Shown one piece after another: positions 6,372 to 11,140 of a stretch of DNA of 11,140 bases (the stretch's first letter is position 1; every line of letters begins with the position of its first letter). This DNA comes from Actinomycetes bacterium (GTDB lineage Bacteria > Actinomycetota > CALGFH01), in contig JASLIH010000457.1 of assembly GCA_030152105.1 (NCBI GenBank), positions 1 through 11,140 on the forward strand, written 5' to 3'. The notes beneath the pieces are model-generated. The model was not told the origin of the DNA and did not search any database. It was given only the letters and a program-made list of their open reading frames with translations. The position numbers were made by a program, and so were the translations under genes.

Positions 6372-6536
6372 TTGGAACAGGCGCGCCTGCCGGTCCTGGC
6401 GGCCGCCGCCATCGTCCTGGCCGCCACCGCGACCCTGCTCCTGCGCCGCCGCCGACCCCGCGTGACCCGGGTCCTGGCCGAAGGCGCCTGCCCCGCCTGC
6501 CTGGCCCTCGGGCTGGTCCCCGGTGGGGGAACCTAG
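6372..6536 (+). CDS. Doubtful small membrane protein ORF (or remnant)
   Basis: From a TTG at 6372 the frame encodes 54 residues: a short N-terminal stretch EQARLP, one hydrophobic segment VLAAAAIVLAATATLLL, then an RRRRPR cluster and a tail with CPAC followed by LALGLVPGGGT. The positive residues directly after the helix would leave the C-terminus in the cytoplasm. AGGGAG lies just 3 nt before the TTG, which is too close for a good ribosome site. No ATG or GTG occurs in this frame back to the upstream stop near 6257, although the frame stays open and reads plausibly (LGYALGPAARELLEQ). It may therefore be the tail of a broken gene, or chance. I do not recognise a family. Confidence 0.28.
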   Translation: MEQARLPVLAAAAIVLAATATLLLRRRRPRVTRVLAEGACPACLALGLVPGGGT

Positions 6537-6556
6537 CCCACGGCGGGAGGGAAGGT

Positions 6557-6590
6557 GGAGCGCCCGGCCGTGGTGCTGGCCGGGCGCTCC
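6557..6590. terminator. Strong 13-bp hairpin, likely bidirectional terminator
   Basis: GGAGCGCCCGGCC (6557-6569) and GGCCGGGCGCTCC (6578-6590) form a perfect 13-bp stem with an 8-nt loop. It lies 20 bp downstream of the small ORF on the plus strand and 20 bp downstream of the small membrane protein stop on the minus strand. No T-tract is present on either side. Convergent position and stem strength make termination the best guess. Confidence 0.55.
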
Positions 6591-6609
6591 TGTCAGGTGG
6601 ACGGCGCTA

Positions 6610-6870
6610 CACGTCCAGGCTGGCGTCGCTCGGGGTGCTGGAACGGTCCCGCCCCGACTTGTTGGGGCAGTCGCGCCCGTTGTGCCCGGGTGACTGCTGG
6701 ACCTGCTCGACGGCGGGCGAGCCGCCGCTCGAGTCAGGTGTCCTGCCGGAGCTGCTGAACGCGCTGGTGGCGAACAGCACCACCGCCAGCCCGGCGAGCA
6801 CGGTGGCGACAAAGATGGCGCGCCAAGGCCGCCATCCTGTCCGCGCCGTCGTGACTGGCTCTTCTGGCAA
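6610..6870 (-). CDS. Small single-pass membrane or anchored secreted protein, unknown function
   Basis: The frame read from position 6870 starts with TTG and ends with TAG, giving a product of about 86-87 residues. Its start is decided by an excellent Shine-Dalgarno, AAGGAGG (complement of 6876-6882), 5 nt upstream. The N-terminus PEEPVTTARTGWRPWR is basic near the membrane. A hydrophobic segment AIFVATVLAGLAVVLFATSAF follows (about residues 18-38). The rest is a Ser/Gly/Pro-rich, polar, probably disordered tail containing QSPGHNGRDCPNKSG and ending DASLDV. By the positive-inside rule the tail would be outside the cell, either anchored or released. A single Cys in the tail cannot form an internal disulfide, and there is no lipobox. 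I do not recognise the family. It sits downstream of the HAD gene on the same strand with a 71-bp gap and a possible own promoter. Confidence 0.68.
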
Positions 6871-6875
6871 GCGAG

Positions 6876-6882
6876 CCTCCTT
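6876..6882 (-). promoter_or_regulatory. Strong ribosome binding site before a TTG start
   Basis: AAGGAGG on the minus strand is the longest anti-16S match seen in the window and stands 5 nt from a TTG codon. It is the main reason to accept a TTG start, since no ATG or GTG fits this frame at that place. Confidence 0.75.
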
Positions 6883-6905
6883 CTCTCGACGGCCCTGACC
6901 GCCCC

Positions 6906-6911
6906 ACCGTA
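6906..6911 (-). promoter_or_regulatory. Candidate -10 box for the small membrane protein
   Basis: TACGGT (complement of 6906-6911) matches TANNNT and would give a leader of about 30 nt containing the strong Shine-Dalgarno. There is no clear -35. Read-through from the HAD gene is an alternative source of transcript. Confidence 0.3.
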
Positions 6912-6941
6912 CGGGCAGACAGGTAAGGGTCGCCTAAGGGG

Positions 6942-7622
6942 TCAGCCCTCGCCCGGGTTCCTGACCCCGACCTCGTCCAGGTGCAGAAGCAGGTCGGCCG
7001 GGTCCTCGTAGACCCGGTAGGCGCCGGCCCGCTCCAGCTCCTCGCGGCCGTAGCCGCCCGACAGCAGGCCGATGCCGAGGGCCCGGGCCCGCCGGGCGGC
7101 CAGCAGGTCCCAGACCGAGTCGCCGACCACGACCGCGTCGGTGACGTCGGCCCCCAGGCGTTCGGCCGCGGCCAGGAACAGGTCGGGGTCGGGCTTGGCC
7201 CGGGCGACCTGGTTGCGGGTCACCACCGGCACGTCGTCCGGGACCCCGAGCAGCTCCAGGGTCGGCCGGGCGGCCTCGATCAGCCCGCTGGTGGCGATCG
7301 CCCAGGGCACCTCGGCCTCGGTCAGCCGGGCCAGGAGCTCCCGCGACCCCGGAAGGAGCCGCAGCTCGGTGGCCCGGCGCCGGTAGGCCTCGGCGTGGAC
7401 CTGCTGGAGCCTGGCCACCAGCTCGGCGTCGACCGGCTGGCCGGTCTCGCGCAGCAGCGCCCCCACGAACAGCCCGCCGCTCATCCCGATGCGCCGGTGG
7501 ATGCGCCACACCGACAGCTCGATCCCGCCCGCCTCCAGCGCTTCCTGCCAGGCCAGCACGTGCTGGTAGACGCTGTCCACCAGCGTGCCGTCGAGGTCGA
7601 GCAGGAAGACGGTCCGTCGCAC
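6942..7622 (-). CDS. HAD-superfamily hydrolase, phosphoglycolate phosphatase / beta-phosphoglucomutase-like
   Basis: This 226-residue enzyme is predicted to hydrolyse or isomerise a small phosphorylated metabolite through an aspartyl-phosphate. All four HAD motifs are present. Motif I is FLLDLDGTLVDS (nucleophile D9, acid/base D11). Motif II is IATSG (T111/S112). Motif III is the Lys in RAKPDPDLF (K143). Motif IV is VVVGDSVWD (D168, D172). Between motifs I and II is a helical cap of class C1 with HRRIGMSGG, typical of the phosphoglycolate phosphatase / beta-phosphoglucomutase subgroup. The substrate cannot be decided. The GTG at 7622 is chosen because GGAG lies 5 nt upstream (7628-7631) and VRRTVFLLDLDG starts exactly at the first strand. 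Open frame further upstream is antisense of the second LLM gene. It is divergent from that gene over 93 bp. Confidence 0.88.
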   Translation of the reverse strand: MRRTVFLLDLDGTLVDSVYQHVLAWQEALEAGGIELSVWRIHRRIGMSGGLFVGALLRETGQPVDAELVARLQQVHAEAYRRRATELRLLPGSRELLARLTEAEVPWAIATSGLIEAARPTLELLGVPDDVPVVTRNQVARAKPDPDLFLAAAERLGADVTDAVVVGDSVWDLLAARRARALGIGLLSGGYGREELERAGAYRVYEDPADLLLHLDEVGVRNPGEG

Positions 7623-7703
7623 ACCGGCTCCAGAAGACGCGAGAATCGGATGACCGCGGCCATCTTGGCCGTCCACCAGGACGCCGTCCACCGGAACCGG
7701 CGG

Positions 7704-7715
7704 TAGCCTTGGAGC
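7704..7715 (+). promoter_or_regulatory. Candidate leaderless promoter -10 of the second LLM gene
   Basis: TAGCCT (7704-7709) matches TANNNT and ends 6 nt before the ATG at 7716. A GGAG at 7711-7714 touches the start codon almost directly, too close to act as a normal Shine-Dalgarno. About 40 bp upstream CGGCC-ATCTT-GGCCG (7658-7672 region) is a small inverted repeat that could be an operator. Confidence 0.5.
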
Positions 7716-8609
7716 ATGGATGGTCCCCACCTCGGCGTGGTCCTGCCCAACTACGGCGAGGCGTTCGACCCCGGGCGCCTGACCGCCGCGGCCGTCGCCG
7801 CCGAGGAGGCGGGGCTGGACTCGGGCTGGATGACCGACCACGTCATGGTGCCGTCGCGCCATGCCGGCGTCTACGGCACGATCGCCGAGGCGCTGGTCAC
7901 GGTCGGCTACCTGGCCGGCCGGACCCGGCGGCTGCGGCTGGGCGTTTCGGCCCTGATCGTGCCCCAGCGCGAGCCCCTGCTGACCCTCAAGCAGCTGGTC
8001 AGCCTGGACGTGCTGTCGGGCGGGCGGCTGGTCACGGCGGTCGCGGCCGGCTGGATGGAGGAGGAGTTCCAGACCCTCGGGGCCTCCTTCGAGGACCGGG
8101 GCCGGCGTCTGGACGAGTGGCTGGAGCTGGCCGGCGACCTGCTGCGCCAGGCCCCCGGCCGGGTGGTGGCCGACGGCCCGGTCCCGGTGCCGGACGCCTG
8201 GCTGGCTCCGGCCCCGACCCGGCCCGAGGGCCTGGAGCTGTGGGTGGCCGGGGTGTCCAGGCACACCCTGCGCCGGGCGGCCAAGACCGGGGTCTGGCAC
8301 CCGGTGGCCCTCCCGCCGCGGGAGCTGCGGGCCATGGCGGCCAGCTTCCGCGAGGACGTCCCCGAGGGCCGGGTGGTGCTGCGCCTGGCCGTCACCGTCC
8401 AGGACCGGCTCGAGGAGGAGGCGGCCGACGAGCGGGGCCGGCACATGGTGGCCGGGCCTGCCCCCTGGGTGGCCGAGCAGCTCAACGACTACCTGGAGGC
8501 GGGCGCCGACGGGTTCGTGGTCGACCTCGACCACCCAACGCCCGGCCTGGAGGACCGCATCGCCGTGTTCGCCGCCGAGGTCGCCCCGATGCTGGTCGCC
8601 CGCCGCTGA
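7716..8609 (+). CDS. LLM-class (luciferase-like) F420-dependent oxidoreductase, second copy
   Basis: A second luciferase-like TIM-barrel enzyme, 297 residues, distinct in sequence from the copy at 4469-5434. The N-terminus HLGVVLPNYGE is the typical first strand, followed by AEEAGLDSGWMTDHVMVPSR (28-47). RLRLGVSALIVPQREPLLTLKQ and DVLSGGRLVTAVAAGWMEEEF (about residues 96-116) are the canonical family blocks; the Gly-Trp-rich turn after the fourth strand is characteristic of F420-dependent members. The last third (LELWVAGVSRHTLRRAAKTGVWHPV and YLEAGADGFVVDLD) completes the barrel. The substrate is unknown, and cofactor F420 is inferred from family. The start at 7716 is supported by TAGCCT at leaderless distance. 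The gene is divergent from the HAD phosphatase and converges on the dimethylargininase gene, with 42 bp between the stops. Confidence 0.88.
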   Translation: MDGPHLGVVLPNYGEAFDPGRLTAAAVAAEEAGLDSGWMTDHVMVPSRHAGVYGTIAEALVTVGYLAGRTRRLRLGVSALIVPQREPLLTLKQLVSLDVLSGGRLVTAVAAGWMEEEFQTLGASFEDRGRRLDEWLELAGDLLRQAPGRVVADGPVPVPDAWLAPAPTRPEGLELWVAGVSRHTLRRAAKTGVWHPVALPPRELRAMAASFREDVPEGRVVLRLAVTVQDRLEEEAADERGRHMVAGPAPWVAEQLNDYLEAGADGFVVDLDHPTPGLEDRIAVFAAEVAPMLVARR

Positions 8610-8636
8610 CCGCGCCCGGGTGCGCACGGTTCCCAT

Positions 8637-8649
8637 GGGGCAGTGCCCC
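8637..8649. terminator. Short hairpin between convergent genes
   Basis: GGGGC (8637-8641) and GCCCC (8645-8649) pair over a 3-nt loop in the 42-bp gap between two convergent stop codons. The stem is only 5 bp and has no T-tract, so this is a weak candidate bidirectional terminator. Confidence 0.3.
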
Positions 8650-8651
8650 TC

Positions 8652-9431
8652 CTAGACCAGCAGGGACAGGCAGGTGGCGCCGCCGTCGGCCTTGGCGAAC
8701 TCGCCCAGGTCGACCTCGCGGACCTCGAACCCGAGGGCGGCCACGGCGGCGGCCGTCCGCGGGCAGCCGGCCGGCACCACCACGGTGGTGCCGACGGCCA
8801 GGAGGTTGCCGGCGGCCGCCTCCTCGGGGGGCACGACCACCTTGGTGGGGACGCCCCGCAGGGCCGGCTGCTCGAGCAGCTCGGCCGTGCCGACCACGGC
8901 GTCGTCGGCCAGGGCGGTGACGGCGCTCTGGAGGTGCAGGGTGCCGGGGGGGACGGCGGCGACCTCGACCCGCCCGCCGAGGGCCTCGGCGAACCGGGCC
9001 AGCTGCCCGATCCCGTCCTGGCTGGTCCGCTCGGAGCGGCCGGCGACCAGGGTCCGGCCCAGCCGCAGCACGTCGCCGCCGTCCAGGGTGGCCGGGGCGG
9101 TCATCCGGTGCAGGTCGTCGACCAGGCCGGCCAGGACGCCGGCCAGGGTCTCGGGCTCGGCGGCCCGCGACGGGGCGCCGGGGCGGGTGAGCAGCGCCTG
9201 GCCGCCGAGCACGACCGCGCAGTCGTCCACGAAGCAGGCGTCGGGCAGCTCGTCGGCGGCCGGGAGCACGACCACCTCGACCAGGTCGGCCAGGGCGTCG
9301 CGGTAGGCGGCGTGCTGGGCCCGGGCCTGGCCCGGGTCGATGGCCGCTCCCGTGCTGGAGATGGCCCGGGCGAAGGCCTCCGAGGGCGGGCGCACGAGCG
9401 CCGCCCGGGGGGCGTCGAAGACAGGCGTCAT
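8652..9431 (-). CDS. ddaH: Dimethylargininase (N-omega,N-omega-dimethylarginine dimethylaminohydrolase)
   Basis: DDAH enzymes of the amidinotransferase/penteins fold hydrolyse asymmetric dimethylarginine or monomethylarginine to citrulline and a methylamine. The 259-residue protein shows the whole active site. PDACFVDDCAVV (63-74) is the substrate-binding strand. LDGGDVLRLG carries the catalytic acid (D117). GRSERTSQDG (131-140) matches the family GxSxRTN-type loop. TLHLQS holds the catalytic His (H166), and DGGATCLSLLV ends the protein with the nucleophile C254. The size and the LDGGDVL...RT pattern fit DDAH better than arginine deiminase, which is longer. The ATG at 9431 has GGGAGG 8 nt upstream (9440-9445). 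It is divergent from the class III aminotransferase at 48 bp, so both are probably co-regulated. A broader amidinohydrolase activity, for example on another guanidino compound, cannot be excluded. Confidence 0.87.
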   Translation of the reverse strand: MTPVFDAPRAALVRPPSEAFARAISSTGAAIDPGQARAQHAAYRDALADLVEVVVLPAADELPDACFVDDCAVVLGGQALLTRPGAPSRAAEPETLAGVLAGLVDDLHRMTAPATLDGGDVLRLGRTLVAGRSERTSQDGIGQLARFAEALGGRVEVAAVPPGTLHLQSAVTALADDAVVGTAELLEQPALRGVPTKVVVPPEEAAAGNLLAVGTTVVVPAGCPRTAAAVAALGFEVREVDLGEFAKADGGATCLSLLV

Positions 9432-9479
9432 GGGGATATCCTCCCACCAGCACATCATCGAGGTCCCAGTGGAGGGGTC
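9432..9479. promoter_or_regulatory. Shared 48-bp divergent control region, ddaH / aminotransferase
   Basis: The gap holds the Shine-Dalgarno of ddaH (9440-9445, minus) and that of the aminotransferase (GGAGGGG, 9471-9477, plus). TATCCT at 9437-9442 is a candidate -10 box for the plus strand and overlaps the ddaH ribosome site. I see no equally good -10 for ddaH; its promoter probably reaches into the first codons of the aminotransferase. The gap is too short for two promoters that could be occupied independently. Confidence 0.4.
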
Positions 9480-10766
<1,287 letters not shown>

Positions 10767-10785
10767 CGGCGCCAGAGACAAGAGA

Positions 10786-10804
10786 AGCCCCCGAAAAGGG
10801 GGCT
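10786..10804 (+). terminator. Terminator hairpin after the aminotransferase gene
   Basis: AGCCCCC (10786-10792), loop GAAAA, GGGGGCT (10798-10804) form a perfect 7-bp stem with a stable short loop, 19 nt after the stop codon. No T-tract follows. The sequence just before it is A-rich for this window. Its position between the aminotransferase and the helD promoter fits termination; being just before helD it could also act as an attenuator. Confidence 0.6.
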
Positions 10805-10832
10805 GGACGTTCACTGCCCGCGCTGGTACCGT
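10804..10832 (+). promoter_or_regulatory. Candidate helD promoter
   Basis: TGGACG (10804-10809) matches the -35 consensus TTGACA at four of six positions. It stands 17 bp before TACCGT (10827-10832), a TANNNT -10. This is the only candidate in the window with both boxes at ideal spacing. It would give a leader of about 65 nt before the ATG at 10904. Confidence 0.4.
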
Positions 10833-10836
10833 GAAC
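10809..10836. repeat. Inverted repeat overlapping the helD promoter, possible operator
   Basis: GTTCAC (10809-10814) and GTGAAC (10831-10836) are a perfect 6-bp inverted repeat separated by 16 bp, so the arm centres lie 22 bp apart, about two helical turns. They overlap both proposed promoter boxes. This geometry suits a dimeric repressor, but arms of this length can arise by chance. Confidence 0.35.
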
Positions 10837-10860
10837 TCTTCTGCGCACGCAGCCGAAATC

Positions 10861-10876
10861 AGGCGATGGACCGCCT
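10861..10876 (+). other. Small leader hairpin upstream of helD
   Basis: AGGCG (10861-10865) pairs with CGCCT (10872-10876) over a 6-nt loop that itself contains an ATG (10866). With CTGCG-CA-CGCAG just upstream, the 70-nt leader appears structured. No known riboswitch pattern is recognised. Confidence 0.25.
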
Positions 10877-10903
10877 CATCAACGGTAGCGCGAATGGGGG
10901 CTC

Positions 10904-11140
10904 ATGTCAAGGATGCAGAATCTCGCCGCTGAGCTGGAACAGGAACAGGCCTACGTGTCGATGCTGTACCGGCGCCTGGACACCCTGCGCGAGCGCACTC
11001 AGGCCGAGCTGGAGCGGGCTCTCGGCTACGAGGGCGGCGGCAACGTCCAGGCACGGGTGGACCGGGACGCCTTCGTGGCCCGGCACAGCGGGCGCCTGGC
11101 CCAGCTGGCCGCGGCCGAGCACAGCCTGTGCTTCGGCCGC
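10904..11140 (+). CDS. helD: HelD-family RNA polymerase-recycling motor (N-terminus, partial)
   Basis: Seventy-nine codons are visible before the window ends. The start reads MSRMQNLAAELEQEQAYVSM and is followed by LYRRLDTLRERTQAELERAL, a polar linker GYEGGGNVQARVDRDAF, and VARHSGRLAQLAAAEHSLCF-GR. This pattern (EQxYVSxLYxRLDxLRERT...RDAF...RLAQLxAxExxLCFGR) is the N-terminal coiled coil of actinobacterial HelD, a UvrD-like ATPase. In known members that coiled coil enters the RNA polymerase secondary channel to pull stalled polymerase off DNA. Related HelR proteins also protect against rifamycins. The ATPase domains lie outside, so function rests on N-terminal similarity. ATG 10904 has GGGGG 3 nt upstream, a weak ribosome site; the in-frame ATG at 10913 is an alternative. 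Upstream lie a hairpin, an inverted repeat and a possible promoter. Confidence 0.82.
   Translation, partial: MSRMQNLAAELEQEQAYVSMLYRRLDTLRERTQAELERALGYEGGGNVQARVDRDAFVARHSGRLAQLAAAEHSLCFGR

Larger units (their letters stand above)
6212..6609. other. About 400 bp without a confident gene
   Basis: Between the SDR stop and the small membrane protein stop there is no gene I can support well. It holds a hairpin just after the SDR, a doubtful small ORF (6372-6536, +) with one hydrophobic segment, and a strong 13-bp hairpin (6557-6590). Other open frames here read Pro/Arg/Gly-rich and look like GC-driven shadows. No tRNA or repeat array is seen. Confidence 0.5.

Noticed and set aside
5402..9419. 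Shared GTCGAA hexamers at -35 distance upstream of the SDR (5402-5407) and the aminotransferase (9414-9419)
   Set aside because: Both are the complement of Phe-Asp codons near the start of the opposite gene, so the coincidence is explained by coding sequence.
8643..9479. N-terminal extension of the aminotransferase frame through the ddaH region
   Set aside because: The extension is antisense to ddaH, and the ATG at 9480 has a Shine-Dalgarno and starts the canonical fold.
10767..10903. Rifamycin-associated element upstream of helD
   Set aside because: The region has GC-rich inverted repeats, but I do not find the characteristic GGGGCTTGC/GCAAG repeat, so I cannot claim it.
10866..11140. Upstream ORF beginning at the leader ATG 10866
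   Set aside because: It is out of frame with helD, has no Shine-Dalgarno, and runs through helD as a Cys/Trp/Arg-rich shadow. A regulatory uORF would be expected to stop.

Overview
The window is very GC-rich chromosomal DNA. Its gene content points to a high-GC actinobacterium: two luciferase-like oxidoreductases of the coenzyme F420 type, a stand-alone LigD-type primase-polymerase, the start of a HelD-family RNA polymerase motor, and many apparently leaderless promoters. I cannot name the genus. I see no tRNA, rRNA, CRISPR array, insertion sequence, integrase or phage gene. It reads as a metabolic 'gene street' rather than a mobile island.

Layout. The 5' part of a polytopic membrane protein, probably a sensor kinase, runs leftwards off the window (1-434, -). 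It is divergent from an L-2-hydroxyglutarate oxidase (565-1797, +), whose end overlaps the convergent LigD-type polymerase gene (1764-3101, -) by 34 bp. Upstream of that polymerase, on the same strand, is a two-gene unit: a GNAT acetyltransferase (3707-4111, -) and a histidine phosphatase (3171-3695, -) placed at the GNAT stop codon. Next comes the scar of an SDR gene that has lost its middle (4161-4462, +). A divergent pair follows: an LLM/F420 oxidoreductase (4469-5434, -) and an intact SDR (5438-6211, +) whose ATGs are only 3 bp apart. A poorly coding stretch (6212-6609) holds hairpins and one doubtful small membrane ORF. It is followed by a small TTG-started membrane protein (6610-6870, -) and a HAD phosphatase (6942-7622, -). 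Then come a second LLM oxidoreductase (7716-8609, +), a DDAH-type dimethylargininase (8652-9431, -), divergent from it a class III aminotransferase resembling AGXT2 (9480-10766, +), and after a hairpin the first 79 codons of a HelD-type motor (10904 to the window end, +).

How the parts work together. Most genes look like independent housekeeping or accessory functions: metabolite repair, end-joining repair, F420 redox chemistry, small-molecule phosphatases and transcription recycling. Two associations stand out. Dimethylargininase and an AGXT2-like aminotransferase are the two enzyme types that clear asymmetric dimethylarginine in animals, and here they are divergent neighbours 48 bp apart. 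The LLM/SDR pair could form a redox module from one shared promoter region.

Expression signals. Six ATG starts have a TANNNT hexamer ending 6-8 nt upstream and no convincing Shine-Dalgarno, the signature of leaderless transcription. Other genes carry clear Shine-Dalgarno sequences. In the 5434/5438 pair each candidate -10 box lies inside the first codons of the opposite gene. I found no clearly new multi-gene system. The best leads are this overlapping leaderless promoter pair, the dimethylarginine gene pair, the SDR deletion scar and the structured region before helD.
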